Of a stretch of DNA of 64,000 bases, positions 7,965-19,815 are shown in pieces. Origin of the DNA: Streptomyces sp. NRRL WC-3742. Its GTDB lineage: Bacteria > Actinomycetota > Actinomycetes > Streptomycetales > Streptomycetaceae. Both the position numbers and the translations under genes were made by a program. Position 1 is the first letter of the stretch. The number at the start of each line of letters is the position of its first letter. The notes under the pieces are model-generated. The model was not told where the DNA came from and ran no database searches. It saw only the letters and a program-made list of their open reading frames with translations. The DNA is taken from NCBI RefSeq assembly GCF_000720635.1, contig NZ_JOCF01000073.1, forward strand, positions 19,175 to 83,174, given 5' to 3'.

Positions 7965-9227
7965 TCAGCCCTGCGGGTGGAAGGTCACCGGCGCGGTGCT
8001 GTAGCCGAAGAGGAAGTTGGAGTAGACGCGCTCGGCGGGGCCGGCCTGCTCGATCGAGGCGACCTGCTCGCGCAGCCCGTCCAGGACGGCCTTCAGCTCC
8101 TCGCGGCCGAGGAAGGCGCCCAGGCAGAAGTGCGGGCCGTAGCCGAAGGTGACGTGCTTGTTGGGGGTGCGGGCGAGGTCGAAGACCTGCGGGTTCTCGA
8201 AGACCGTCCCGTCGAAGTTGGCGGAGGTGTTCCAGAGGGTGACGATGTCCCCCGCGGCGATGCGCCGGCCGTCGATCTCCTGGTCCACCAGGGCGCGCCG
8301 GCCGAAGTGCATGGCCGGGGTCGTCCAGCGCAGGATCTCCTCCGCGGTGGTCTCCAGGCCGACCCGGCCCTCCTTGAACGCCCGCCACTGGTCCGGGTGC
8401 TGGACGAAGGCGAGGACCGCGCCGATGGAGGCCATCCGGCTGGACTCGTCGCCGCCCAGGATGAGGCTGTAGCAGTTGAAGATGATCTCCTCCTCGCTCA
8501 GCGGGACGCCGTCGACGTCCCCGGTGGCGAGGGCACTGATCACGTCGTCGCCGGGGTTGCGGCGGCGGGCGCGGGCGAGGTCGGAGAAGTAGAGCAGGAT
8601 CTCGTTGCGGGCCAGCCACGCCTCCTCGGCGGTGCCGTCCGCGCTGTCGGCGCTGAGGACCTGCTTGTTCCAGTCCAGCAGCCGCTGGCGGTCCTGCGGG
8701 GGCACGGCCATCAGGTCGCAGATCGTCCCCATCGGGATGTGCTCGGCGACCTCGGCGGCGTAGTCGAAGGTGCCCTTGGCGATCGCCCGGGTCAGCAGGT
8801 CGGTGGTGCGCAGCCGGACCTGCTCGACCACGTGCTTGAGGGCGCGCGGCGAGAAGGAGCGCAGCATCAGGTTGCGGATGGCCCGGTGGCGGGCGCCGTC
8901 GGTGACGGCGAGCATCTTGCCGCCGGCCGAGTCGCCGCCCTGGAGGAGGGTGGAGAGCACGTTGCCGCGCTCGGAGGTGAAGCGCTGGTTGTCCTTGTAG
9001 ACGGCCATCACGTCCCGGTACCTGGTCAGTGCCCAGAAGGCGGGCAGCTGCGCGGTGGCGGCGTGGTGGTGGACGGGGCTCTCGGTGCGGAAGCGCTGCC
9101 AGAGGGCGAACAGGTCGGTGCCGACGAAGGTCCGCGGGTCGGTCAGGTCGACGGAGGACAGGTCGACGGACGTCAGGTCGACGGAGGTGGGGTCGGGGGC
9201 GAGGTCGGTACTGCTGAGGACTGTCAT
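7965..9227 (-). CDS. Cytochrome P450 monooxygenase
   Basis: A 420-aa soluble bacterial P450. It shows the I-helix oxygen-activation region (SLILGGDESSR), the K-helix ExxR (EEILRW) and the heme-thiolate loop FGYGPHFCLG with its invariant Cys. The ATG start overlaps the stop of the preceding gene (ATGA). The N-terminus contains a threefold SVDL repeat (about 9135-9190). It lies in one operon with tryptophan dioxygenase, so it may hydroxylate a carrier-bound amino acid, the acyl chain or the finished peptide. The sequence does not decide which. No ferredoxin partner is encoded nearby. Confidence 0.92.
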   Translation of the reverse strand: MTVLSSTDLAPDPTSVDLTSVDLSSVDLTDPRTFVGTDLFALWQRFRTESPVHHHAATAQLPAFWALTRYRDVMAVYKDNQRFTSERGNVLSTLLQGGDSAGGKMLAVTDGARHRAIRNLMLRSFSPRALKHVVEQVRLRTTDLLTRAIAKGTFDYAAEVAEHIPMGTICDLMAVPPQDRQRLLDWNKQVLSADSADGTAEEAWLARNEILLYFSDLARARRRNPGDDVISALATGDVDGVPLSEEEIIFNCYSLILGGDESSRMASIGAVLAFVQHPDQWRAFKEGRVGLETTAEEILRWTTPAMHFGRRALVDQEIDGRRIAAGDIVTLWNTSANFDGTVFENPQVFDLARTPNKHVTFGYGPHFCLGAFLGREELKAVLDGLREQVASIEQAGPAERVYSNFLFGYSTAPVTFHPQG

Positions 9228-9796
9228 GTCACGTCTTTCCGAAGTGAGGGGCTGTCCGGGTGCTGCGCGCGCTCGCGCTCCAGTCGGCGGCGGGCGGCGC
9301 GCAGCCACTCCTGGCGGATCAGGCCGCTGGGGACCCGGATCATCAGCCAGTACCGCTGGAAGCGGCGCCGGGTGGCCGCGTCGGTGCTCAGCACCCTGGT
9401 CTCGGTGGAGAGTTCGCCGTCCGCATAGTGGAAGTTGAAGGCCACCTTGTAGTGGCCGCTCCCGTCGAAGTCCCGGAAGGCGGCGCCCGGTTCGGCGCCG
9501 AGCTCGGCGACTCCGCTGCCGCCGGAGGAGCGGGCGGCGGCGCCGATGACCAGCTCGTCCGGGGAGCGGTGCAGCACGCTGAAGCCGCCGGAGACCATGG
9601 CCTCCAGGAACGGGCGCCCGGACTCGGCCCGTTTGGCGCCCAGCGTGCCGAACAGCATGATCGTGTGGAACACCGGGACGTCGCGCCAGCGGACGGCCTC
9701 GACGGCCGCGATCACCTCCGGCGCCGGCGCCTCGCCGACGGCCACCCGGTGACGCTCACGCTGGTCCCATACCGGCAGCAGTCGGTCCAACTCCAC
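9224..9796 (-). CDS. Conserved hypothetical protein, 190 aa
   Basis: Not recognised with confidence. The protein is soluble, without signal or membrane segments. It has an aromatic central beta-rich stretch (HYKVAFNFHYADG, then STETRVLSTDAATRRRF) and an Arg-rich C-terminus (YWLMIRVPSGLIRQEWLRAARRR). The overall pattern resembles small START/SRPBCC-like or DUF2867-type proteins, which is a weak family-level impression. The GTG start has an AGGAG site 7 nt upstream. It is coupled to the P450 (4-bp overlap) and follows tryptophan dioxygenase by 31 bp, so a role in tailoring or Kyn metabolism is possible. Confidence 0.55.
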   Translation of the reverse strand: MELDRLLPVWDQRERHRVAVGEAPAPEVIAAVEAVRWRDVPVFHTIMLFGTLGAKRAESGRPFLEAMVSGGFSVLHRSPDELVIGAAARSSGGSGVAELGAEPGAAFRDFDGSGHYKVAFNFHYADGELSTETRVLSTDAATRRRFQRYWLMIRVPSGLIRQEWLRAARRRLERERAQHPDSPSLRKDVT

Positions 9797-9827
9797 GGTC
9801 CCGCTCCTGTTCTGTCGTTGCGAACGG

Positions 9828-10688
9828 CTAGGAGGCGGCCGCGCCGTAGCCGAGCGGGCAGGTGCCGGCCGGGGCGGCGCTGTCGACCAGGACGTCGTGC
9901 ACCCCGGTGCGGGCCTCGTGCAGCTCCGGGAAGAACCACTTCTCCAGCGTCCTGCGCAGGAAGTCCGCGCCCTCGCTGCCGCCGGTGCCCGGGCGGGAGC
10001 TGAGCGCGCGCACCACCAGCAGCCAGTGCCGGTAGCGCCACTGGTGGAAGGCGGCGTCGTACTCCAGCAGGTCCTCGGCCAGCATGCGCAGCTCGTCGGG
10101 GGCCAGGCCGGGGACGAACAGCTCCTCGGCGCTGAGCCCGTTGCGGGCCAGCAGTGCGGTGAAGGCGTCCCGCAGCGAGGGCTCCTCGAAGCGGCGGGCG
10201 AGGCGCTCGCGCTCCTCGGTGGTGGAGCCCGGCAGCAGCAGGTAGCGGCGCTCGCGCAGGCCGGAGATCATCTCCAGCTCGCGGAACTGCACCGACTGGA
10301 AGCCGCTGGACTCCCCCAGCGCGCCGCGGAACTCGTTGAAGCCCTCGGGGGTCATGGTGCCCAGCACGTCCATCTGGGCGACCCAGAGGCGGACCATCTC
10401 GCGCACCCGGCGCAGGCACCATCGGGCCTGGCCCGTGCGGCCCTCGTCCATCAGGGCCCGCACCTGCTCCAACTCGTGCAGCGCGCAGGCGAACCAGAGC
10501 TCGAACGCCTGGTGCGTGACGATGAAGAGCAGTTCGTCGTGCGCATCGCTGCGCGGGTGCTGGAGCTCCAGCAGGGCCGGGACCTCCAGGTAGCTGCCGT
10601 AGTTGAGCGGGGTCTCCGATCCGGCCGTGGCGCCGCTCGCCAGGTCGGGCATCGGCTCGGTCATCATCTCGGTCATCAGTTCGGTCAT
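9828..10688 (-). CDS. Tryptophan 2,3-dioxygenase
   Basis: A 286-aa heme dioxygenase that opens the indole ring of tryptophan to N-formylkynurenine. Family signatures are clear: LNYGSYLEVPALLELQ, HDELLFIVTHQAFELWF, SGFQSVQFRELE and the substrate loop GTGGSEG. A His in WRYRHWLLV fits the proximal heme ligand. It is embedded between the ABC exporter and the P450 operon. With the Kyn-like A domain and the formamidase at 53718 it forms a complete kynurenine supply route, comparable to the dioxygenase of the daptomycin cluster. The N-terminus begins with a repeated MTE unit (12-bp repeat), so several ATGs are available; 10688 has a GAGGGG site 7 nt upstream. Confidence 0.93.
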   Translation of the reverse strand: MTELMTEMMTEPMPDLASGATAGSETPLNYGSYLEVPALLELQHPRSDAHDELLFIVTHQAFELWFACALHELEQVRALMDEGRTGQARWCLRRVREMVRLWVAQMDVLGTMTPEGFNEFRGALGESSGFQSVQFRELEMISGLRERRYLLLPGSTTEERERLARRFEEPSLRDAFTALLARNGLSAEELFVPGLAPDELRMLAEDLLEYDAAFHQWRYRHWLLVVRALSSRPGTGGSEGADFLRRTLEKWFFPELHEARTGVHDVLVDSAAPAGTCPLGYGAAAS

Positions 10689-10720
10689 CGGTCATCCCCT
10701 CGAAGTTCTCGGGTTGTCGA

Positions 10721-11509
10721 TCAACGGGCGACGGCGGTGCGGTACCTGCGGACGGCCAGCGGCGCCACCAGGGCGAACAGCGCGGCCATCCAGACCAGGC
10801 TCAGCACCACCGGGTGCTGGACGGGGAACGAGTCGCTCGCGGCGGCCTGCGGGTTGCCCCACAGGTCGCGGCAGGCGCCGACCACGGCGCTCAGCGGGTT
10901 CCACTCGGCCGCGACGGCCAGCCAGTGCGGCAGGCCCGTCAGCGGGATGTAGGCGTTGGACAGGAACATCACGGGCATCAGCAGCACGGAGGGCACCGAG
11001 GAGGCCGTCTCGGCGTTGCCGGTCATCAGGCCGATCAGGGCGCCGATCCAGGCCATCACGAAGCCGAAGAGCAGCAGCAGGCCGAAGCCGGCCAGCACCG
11101 ACAGCACCCCGGTGTGGGTGCGCCAGCCGATCAGCAGGCCCACCACGGCCATCGCCGCGCAGCTGAGCCCGCGCAGCACGGTGTCCCCCACCGTCCGGCC
11201 GAAGAGCACGGCCCCGCCGGACATCGGCAGCGAACGGAAGCGGTCGGTCAGGCCGTTGCGCAGGTCCTCGACGGCGCCGACGGCCGTGTTGGGCACCGCC
11301 GTCATCACACCCTGGGTGAAGATCCCGGCCATGATGAACTCGTGGTAGCCGCCCCCGGGGACGTTGATCACGCTGCCGAACAGCACGCCGAACAGCAGCA
11401 CGAAGACCATCGGCAGCAGGATCGCGCTGACGAGCTTGCCGGGCATCCGGACCAGGTGCCGCAGGTGCCGCTCGACGCAGACCGTGCCGTCGACCAGTGC
11501 GCCGCTCAT
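10721..11509 (-). CDS. ABC-2 type transporter permease (DrrB-like)
   Basis: A 262-aa membrane protein with about six helices and the ABC-2 signature region (GLTDRFRSLPMSGGAVLFGRTVGD, then NPLSAVVGACRDLWGN). It pairs with the ATPase gene directly upstream, whose TGA overlaps this ATG (ATGA). Such two-component exporters pump drugs such as anthracyclines and lipopeptides out of the producer. The position directly after the terminating NRPS gene supports product export or self-resistance. Confidence 0.9.
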   Translation of the reverse strand: MSGALVDGTVCVERHLRHLVRMPGKLVSAILLPMVFVLLFGVLFGSVINVPGGGYHEFIMAGIFTQGVMTAVPNTAVGAVEDLRNGLTDRFRSLPMSGGAVLFGRTVGDTVLRGLSCAAMAVVGLLIGWRTHTGVLSVLAGFGLLLLFGFVMAWIGALIGLMTGNAETASSVPSVLLMPVMFLSNAYIPLTGLPHWLAVAAEWNPLSAVVGACRDLWGNPQAAASDSFPVQHPVVLSLVWMAALFALVAPLAVRRYRTAVAR

Positions 11510-12558
11510 GCCAGGCTCCGTTCCTTGAGGTCCTCGCGCGCGGCGAGGAGCGGTTGGGGGGTGTCGTCCGCGACGGGCCCGGGCTTCGCGGCCGCGCCCT
11601 GGCCGGTGGGGTTCTGGCCGGTGGGGTTCTGGCCGGTGAGGTTGAGGAACACCTCGTCCAGCGACGGGCGGCGCAGTGCGAAGTCCACGACCTCGATCCC
11701 GCGCCGTCCCAACTCCGCTGCGGCGGCGGCCAGATCGGCCGTCCCGGCGGAGAGCCGGACGGAGGCGCAGCGCCCGTCCTCGGAGAGCGCGGGATCCTCC
11801 CCGTGCAGGGCGGTCAGCACCGCCATGGCGGCGGGCAGCTGCGCCGGGTCGGCCGGGCGGACCTCGAGGCGTTCGCCGCCGACCTTGCGCTTGAGCTCGT
11901 CGGAGGTGCCCTCGGCGATCACCCGGCCGGAGTCCACCACCACGATGCGGTCGGCGAGTTGGTCGGCCTCCTCGAGGTACTGGGTGGTGAGCAGGATGGT
12001 GACGCCGGCGGCGACCTGCTCGCGGATCATCGCCCACAGGGCGAGCCGGCTGGCCGGGTCGAGGCCCGTGGTGGGCTCGTCCAGGAAGAGCACGGCCGGG
12101 TCGGCGACCAGGCTGGCGGCCAGGTCGAGCCGGCGGCGCATGCCGCCGGAGTAGGTGCCGGAGCGCCGGTCGCCGGCCTCGGCCAGTTCGAAGCGCTCCA
12201 GCAGTTCGGTGGCCCGCCGGTTGGCGGCGCGGCGGGTGAGCCGCTGCAGCATGCCGACCATGCGCAGGTTCTCCCGGCCGCTCAACTGCTCGTCCACGGC
12301 GGCGTACTGGCCGGTGAGGCCGATGCTGCGCTGGACGTCGCGGCGCTGGGTGCGCACGTCGTAGCCGGCCACCTCGGCGGTGCCCTCGTCGGCGTCCAGG
12401 AGGGTGGCGAGGATGCGGACGGTGGTGGTCTTGCCCGCCCCGTTGGGGCCGAGCACGCCGAGGACGGTGCCCTTGGGGACGGTCAGGTCGACCCCGTTCA
12501 GCGCCTGGTGGTCGCCGTACCGCTTGCGCAGGCCCGCGGCCCTGATCGCTGTCTCCAT
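11506..12558 (-). CDS. ABC transporter ATP-binding protein (DrrA-like)
   Basis: A 350-aa ATPase with Walker A (GPNGAGKTT), signature (YSGGMRRRLDLA), Walker B (AVLFLDEPTTGLDP) and H-loop region (LLTTQYLEEADQLADR). The C-terminal domain carries the RRPSLDEVFLNLTG motif of DrrA-type drug exporters. A TGQNP unit is repeated three times near the C-terminus (15-bp repeat, about 11600-11650), then a charged tail. An ATG at 12558 is favoured by a GGAG site 9 nt upstream; a TTG at 12567 is possible. It follows the last NRPS gene by 46 bp and is coupled to the permease. Confidence 0.92.
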   Translation of the reverse strand: METAIRAAGLRKRYGDHQALNGVDLTVPKGTVLGVLGPNGAGKTTTVRILATLLDADEGTAEVAGYDVRTQRRDVQRSIGLTGQYAAVDEQLSGRENLRMVGMLQRLTRRAANRRATELLERFELAEAGDRRSGTYSGGMRRRLDLAASLVADPAVLFLDEPTTGLDPASRLALWAMIREQVAAGVTILLTTQYLEEADQLADRIVVVDSGRVIAEGTSDELKRKVGGERLEVRPADPAQLPAAMAVLTALHGEDPALSEDGRCASVRLSAGTADLAAAAAELGRRGIEVVDFALRRPSLDEVFLNLTGQNPTGQNPTGQGAAAKPGPVADDTPQPLLAAREDLKERSLA

Positions 12559-12604
12559 GAGTCTCAACTCCAGTCGTTGGTCGGAAAGTTCCGCGCGTGG
12601 CCGG

Positions 12605-15600
12605 TCAGTTGGCGGCGGCGTCGAGCCGCTCGGCCAGCGCCCGGCCGATCTCGGCGATCGGGGCGGGGGCCGTCATCGCGTCGTGGGCGCAGGCGACCTC
12701 GACGACCTCGAAGGCTCCGGCCAGGTACGGCCGCCAGGACTCCACCTGCGGCGCGGACTCGTCCCGGCCCTCGGTGGCGAAGAAGTACAGGACGTCGGCG
12801 CGGGTGACGGCGGGGCGCACCTGGTCGGCCAGGCGGCCGTTGTTGGCGGCGACCTTCTCGATGGCCTCCACGTGCCGGGCCTCGATGCCGGGCAGCAGGT
12901 TCGCGCCGAGTACGGCGGCGGCCTCCTCGGGTGTCGGCTCCCCCGCCTCGTGGGAACCGGCCAGGGCGACGAGTTCGCGGCGGAGGGCGGCGCCGTCCTG
13001 CTCGGTGTGGGCGCGTCCGTGCGGGTAGGCGTCCAGCAGGGTGAGCAGCGCGACCCGCTGGCCGTCGGCCTCCAACTGCGCGGCGACGGCCTGGGCGACG
13101 ACGCCGCCGAAGGACCAGCCGAGCAGGTGGTACGGCCCCTGGGGCTGTACGGCCCGCAGGTGGGCGGCGTAGTCCCGCGCCATCTCCTCGACGCTGCCCG
13201 GCAGTTCACCCTCGCCGCCCTCGCCGCCGCCGCGCAGGCCCCGGGCCTGGAGGGCGTACAGCGGGCGGTCCTTGAGGGCGCGGGCGAGGCCCGAGTAGAC
13301 CCAGCCGATGCCCAGGCCCGGGTGGACGCAGAAGAGCGGGGCGCGGCTGCCCTCGGCGCGCAGCGGGAGCAGCACGTCCAGGGAGTCGTCGAAGCCGTTC
13401 CCGGTGGTGCCGAGGCGTTCGGCGAGCCGGGCGACGGTGGGCGCCTCGAAGAGCGCGCGGATGGTGAGGTCGGCGTCCAGGGTCTCGCGGATGCGCCCGG
13501 CGAGGCGGGTGATCAGCAGGGAGTGGCCTCCGAGGTCGAAGAAGTCGTCGTCGATGCCGAGGTCGGTGAGGGCGGGGCCGGTGATGCCGAGGACCTCGGC
13601 GAACAGGGCGAGCAGTTGCTCCTCGCGCGGGTTGCGGGGTGCGCGGCCGGGCCCGGCGGGGCCGAACTCCGGTGCGGGCAGCGCGGTGCGGTCGAGCTTG
13701 CCGTGGGCGCTGAGCGGCAGGGTGTCCAGGAGGACGACGGCCGCCGGGACCATGTACTCGGGCAGCAGGCCCGCGAGGTGGCCGCGCAGGGCGGCCGGGT
13801 CCGGCTCCGCGCCGGGGGCGGGCACCGCGTAGGCGACGAGCCGCTGGTCGCCGGGGACGTCCTCGCGCAGGACCACGGCGGCCCGGGCGATGCTCCCGTG
13901 GGCGGTGAGCGCGGCCTCGACCTCGCCGGGCTCGATGCGGTGGCCGCGCAGCTTGACCTGGTCGTCGGCGCGGCCGAGGTAGACGAGTTGGCCGTCCGTG
14001 TTCCAGCGGGCGAGGTCGCCGGTGCGGTACATCCGGCTTCCGGCCGGGCCGTACGGGTCGGCGGTGAAGCGCTCGGCGGTCAGGCCGGGGCGCCTGAGGT
14101 ACCCGCGGGCCAGGCTCGCGCCGGCGATGTACAGCTCGCCGCTCTGTCCGGCCGGGACGGGCCGCAGCGCCGAATCCAGCACGTAGGCGCGGGTGTTGGG
14201 GAAGGGCCGGCCGATCGGGACGGGCCCGGAGGGCAGCGCCTGCCCGGCGGGAACGCGGTACTCGGTGCAGTTGACGGTGGCCTCGGTCGGTCCGTAGACG
14301 TTGACGACCGTGGCCCGCGGGTGGCGCTCGCGCCAGGCCCGGACGGCCTCGCCGGTGAGCGCCTCGCCGCCGATGAGCAGTTCGCCGGTGGGCGAGAAGG
14401 CGTCGGGCAGTTCGGCGAGCAGCGGCAGGTGGCTGGGGGTGGCCTTGAGGAAGGTCACCGGCCGCTCGGCGAGGGCCGCCTCGGTGGCCGCGTCCTCGGC
14501 GAGCGCGGCCAGGTGGACGGCGCCGCCGGAGACGAGCGGGGTGTAGAGCGCGGTGACGGTCAGGTCGAAGGTGACCGGGGAGTGCAGCAGGGCCGCGCCG
14601 CTCGCGGCCGGGTAGGCGGCCGTGGTCCAGCCGAGGTAGTCGGCGACCGAGCGGTGCTCGACGACGACGCCCTTGGGCCGGCCCGTGGAGCCGGAGGTGT
14701 AGATGACGTACGCGGCGTGCCCGGCGGTCAGCGGCGCGGTGCGGTCCGCGTCGGTGAGGTCGGTGGGCAGCTGGCGGGCCAGCAGTTCGCCGATGCCGGG
14801 GCGGTCCAGCAGGAACGCCTCGGTGTCCTCGGGCAGGGCCAGGCCCTCGCGGTGCGCGCCGTCGGTGAGCAGGAGCGCGGGGGCGGCGTCGGCGAGCACG
14901 TGGCGGGTGCGCTCGGCCGGGTGCTCCGGGTCGAGCGGCAGGTAGGCGGCGCCGGACTTGAGCACCGCGAGCAGGGCGACGACCAGCTCGGCCGTACGGG
15001 GCAGGGCGAGCGCCACCAGGGTGTCGGGGCCCGCGCCGCGGGCGACGAGCACCCGGGCGAGCCGGTTGGCGCGGGCGTTCAGCTCGGCGTAGCTGAGCGT
15101 CTCCGCGCCCGCGACCAGGGCCGTGGCCTCCGGGGTGCGGGCCGCCTGGGCCTGGAACAGCTCCGGGACGGGCACCACGGGCACCTCGCGGCGCTCGCCG
15201 CTCCACTCGGTGAGCAGTTGCCGGCGCTCGGCCTCCTCCAGCAGGTCGATCCGGCCCAGCGGCTGGTCCGGGGCCTCGGCGGCGGCGGTGAGCAGCCGGA
15301 TCAGGCGCTCGGTGAGCTTCTCGGCGGTGGAGCGGTCGAACAGCTCGGTGTCGTACTGGAGGATGCCGTCGATCCCGGCCGGGGCTCCGGCGGCGGAGAA
15401 CCGCTCGCCGAGGTGGGCGGCGAGGTCGAACTTGGCGACCTTCTCGGTGTGGGCGTACGGCTCGGCGGTCAGGCCGGGCAGTTCGATGGACGCCTCGGCG
15501 TTGTTGTGGACGGTCAGCAGCACCTGGAAGAGCGGGTGCCGGGAGAGCGAGCGCCGGGGGTTGAGCACCTCGACGAGCCGCTCGAAGGGCAGGTCCTGGT

Positions 15601-18600
15601 GGGCGTAGGCGGCGAGGTCGGTCTCGCGGACGCGGTCGACGAGCTGCCGGAAGGTCGGCTCGCCGGAGACGTCGGTGCGCAGGACGAGGGTGTTGACGAA
15701 GAAGCCGATCAGGTCGTCCAGGGCCTCGTCGGTGCGGCCGGCGATCGGGGTGCCGATCGGGACGTCCGTCCCGGCGCCGAGGGCCCCGAGCAGGGCGGCC
15801 AGCCCGGCCTGGAGCACCATGAACATGCTGGCCCGGCCGTCGCGGGCGAGCCCGGCGAGGCGGGCGTGCAACTGGGCGTCGAGGGTGAAGGCGACGCCGT
15901 CGCCGCGGTGGGCGGAGACGGCCGGGCGGGGCCGGTCGGCGGGCAGGGAGAGCTGGTCGGGCAGGCCGGCCAGGGCCTGGCGCCAGTGGTCCAGCTGCCG
16001 GGACGCCTGGCTCCTCGGGTCGTCCTCGCTGCCGAGGGCGCGGCGCTGCCAGAGCGCGTAGTCGGCGTACTGGACGGGCAGCGGCCGGTAGGCGGGCGCC
16101 TCGCCGCGGCAGCGGGCCGCGTAGGCGGTGGACAGGTCGCGGGCGAGCGGCGCGATGGACCAGCCGTCGGTGGCGATGTGGTGCAGGGTCAGCAGGAGGA
16201 CGTGCTGTTCGGTGTCACTGCCGTCCGGGCCGAGGGCGAACAGCTCGGCGCGCAGCGGCCGGTCCACGGCGAGGTCGAAGCCGCGGGTGGCGGAGCGCTC
16301 GATCGCCGCCTCCAGGCCCGCCTCGGTGGCCTCGGTGACGGGCAGCGCGGGCCGGGCGTCGGCGGCGGCGAGGACGTGCTGACGCGGCTCGCCGTCGCGG
16401 TCGGGGAAGACGGTGCGCAGGCTCTCGTGCCGCTCGACGAGGTCGGCCAGGGCCGTCTCGAGGGCGGCCCGGTCCAGGGCGCCGTGCAGGCGTACGGCCA
16501 TCGGGATGTTGTAGGTGGCGTCCTGGCCGCCCTGCATCCGGTTGAGGAACCAGAGGCGGCGCTGCGCGAAGGACAGCGGGACGGTCTCGGGCCGGGTGCC
16601 GGCGCGCAGGGCGGCCCGGGCGCCGCCGGCGGCGGCGACGCGCTCGGCGAGCTGCTCGACGGTGGGCGCCTCGAACAGCGCGCGGATGGGCAGTTCGACG
16701 CCGAGGTCGGAGCGGACGCGGCTGACGAGCCGGGTGGCGAGCAGCGAGTGGCCGCCGAGCTCGAAGAAGCTCTTGTCGACGCCGACCGACTCCAGGCCGA
16801 GCACCTCGGAGAAGAGCGCGCACAGCGCCTCCTCTTCGGGGCCCTGCGGCTCGCGGCCGCCGGGCGCGCCGGACTGCTCGGGGGCGGGCAGGGCCTTGCG
16901 GTCCAGCTTGCCGTTGGGCATCAGCGGGAACGCGTCGAGCACCACGAAGGCGGAGGGGACCATGAACTCGGGCAGCTTGGCGCCCAGGTACTCGCGCAGC
17001 TCGTCGGCGGGGAGGGTGCGTTCCTTGGCGGCGACCAGGTAGGCGACCACGCGCTTGTCGCCGGGCTCGTCCTCGCGGACGATCACGGCGGCGTGGCCGA
17101 CGCCCGGGTGCAGGCCGAGGACGGACTCGATCTCGCCCAGCTCGATGCGGAAGCCGCGCACCTTGACCTGGTCGTCGGCGCGGCCGGCGAACTCCAGCTG
17201 GCCGTCGGCGCGCCAGCGGCCGAGGTCGCCGGAGCGGTAGAGCCGGGAGCCGGGCGCGCCGTACGGGTTGGCGACGAAGCGCTCGGCGGTCAGGCCGGGG
17301 CGCTTGAGGTATCCGCGGGCCAGGCCCTCGCCGGAGATGTACATCTCCCCGGCCACGCCGGGCGGCACCGGGCGTAGCGCCTTGTCCAGCACGTACACCC
17401 GGGAGTTGGCGAAGGGTCGGCCGATGGGCGGGGTGGTGCCGCCCTCCAGGACGTCGCTGTCGAGGGTGCCGCTCATGGTGGCGCCGACGGTGGTCTCGGT
17501 GGGGCCGTAGCCGTTGAGCAGGCGGCGCCCGGGCGACCAGCGGGCGACCAGTTCGGGGGTGCAGGCGTCGCCGGTGGAGACCAGGGTGGCGCCGGCGAGG
17601 ACCTCGTCCCCGGCGGGCATGGCGGCCAGGGCGACGGGCGGCAGGGTGGCGTGGGTGACGCCGTGGCGGCGGACCAGTTCGGTCAGCGGCTCGCCCGGGA
17701 GCACGTCGTCGGCGGTGCCGAGGACGAGGGCGGCGCCGGAGAACAGGCCCATGGCGATGTCCCAGAACCCGGCGTCGAAGCTGACGGAGGCGAACTGGAG
17801 CACCCGGCTGCCGGGCCCGGCCTGGACGGCCTCCGACTGGGTGGCGACCAGGCTGGCCAGGCCCCGGTGCGGCACGAGGACGCCCTTGGGGCGGCCGGTG
17901 GAGCCGGAGGTGTAGATGATGTACACCGGGTTGTCCAGGTGCAGCGGGGCGGTGCGCTCGGCGTCGGTCGGGTCGCTCGCCGGGCGCTCGGCCAGGGCGG
18001 CGAGCACGGCCGGGTCGTCCAGGACGACGCGGGGCACGTCCGCGCCCGCGGCGTCCAGGAGTCCGGCGGTGGCGGCCGTGGCCAGGCTCAGCACCGGCCG
18101 GGCGTCGGCGATCATGAACGAGAGCCGGTCGGCCGGGTACTGCGGGTCCAGCGGCAGGTAGGCGGCTCCCGCCTTGGCCACGGCCCACAGGGCGACGATC
18201 AGCTCCACCGAGCGGGGCACCGAGACGGCGACGAACTGCTCGGGGCCGACGCCCGCGGCGATCAGGTGGTGGGCCAGCCGGTTGGCGCGCTCGTTGAGCT
18301 CGCCGTAGGAGACCACCTCGTCCTGGAAGAGCAGCGCGGGCGCCTGCGGGTCGGCGGCGACGCGGGCCTGGAACAGCTCGGGCAGGGTCGCCGGGGCCGT
18401 CTCGCGCTCGCTGGCGTTCCAGTCGGTGAGCAGGCTGCGGCGCTCCTCGGCGGAGAGCACGTCCAGGCGGGCGATGAGCTGGTGCGGGTCGGCGGCGACG
18501 GCGGTGAGCAGCCGTAGCAGTCGGTCGACGACGGCCCGGGCCGCGTCCTCGTCGAAGAGGTCGGGGGCGTAGCAGAGCCGCAGGTGCAGGTCCTCGCCCA

Positions 18601-19815
18601 TCAGGCCGGCGGCGAGGTTGAGCGGGTAGTGCGCGCCGTCGCGGCCGTCGACGCCGGAGAAGCGGACGCCGTTGACCTCCAGGTGCTCGGTGGTCGGGTC
18701 GACGGGGTAGTTCTGGTAGACCAGCGTGGTGTCGAACAGCTCGTTGTGGCCCGCGAGTTGCTGCACGTCGGTGAGGCTGACGTGCTGGTGGGCCAGCAGT
18801 TCGCTCTGCTCGGCCTGCAGCCGGGTCAGCGCGCCCAGCAGGGAGTCCCCGGCCCGTAGCCGCACCCGCACGGGCAGGGTGTTGATGAACAGGCCGACCA
18901 TGGTGTCGACCTCGGGGATCTCCGGCGGGCGGCCGGAGACGATCGCGCCGAACACCACGTCCTCGCGGCCGGTGAGGGCGCTCAGCAGCAGGCCCCAGAC
19001 GCCCTGGACGACGGTGTTGACGGTGAGCCCGTGGCTGCGGGCCAGGGACTGCAGGGCCGCGGTGACCTCGGTGGGCACCTCCTGGCGCAGCCAGCCGGGG
19101 CGCACCATGGCCCGGCCCCGGTGGGCGGGGGCGACCTGGGTGGGCTCGTCGATGCCGGCCAGCGCCTGGCGCCACGCCTGCTCGGCGGCGTCGGCGTCCT
19201 GGCCGGCCAGCCAGGTGAGGTAGTCGCGGTACGGGGTGACCGGGCGCAGCACGGAGGCGTCGCCGCGGCTGCCGTACAGCTCGAACAGCTCGCGGATCAG
19301 GACGGGCACCGACCAGCCGTCCATCAGGATGTGGTGCTTGGTCAGCATCAGCCGGAAGCGCTCGGGCGCGAGCCGGAAGACGGTGAAGCGCATCAGCGGC
19401 GGGCGGGTGAGGTCGAAGGGGCGGGCCTGGTCCTCGTCGGCGAGGCGGGCCAGTTCGGCCTCCTGGCGCTCGGCGTCCAGGGAGCTGAGGTCGATCTGCT
19501 CCCAGGGCACGTTGACCTTGCGGTGCACCAGCTGGACGGGCTTGCTCACCCTGTCGCTGCGGAAGCCGACGCGCAGGTTGGCGTGGCGCTCCAGCAGGGT
19601 GCGGGCGGCCAGGCGCAGGGCGCGGGTGTCGAGCGGGCCCTCGAGGTCCAGCAGCAGCTGGTGGACGTAGAGGTCGGGGCCGTCCTGGTCGTAGAGGGCC
19701 TGGAAGAGCATGCCCTCCTGGAGGGGCGAGAGCGGGAGGATGTCCTCGACGGCGGACTTCTTCGCCCCGGCGCTCCTGGTGGCGGTGCCGGGGTTCTTCA
19801 CGCCGGACTCGGTGC

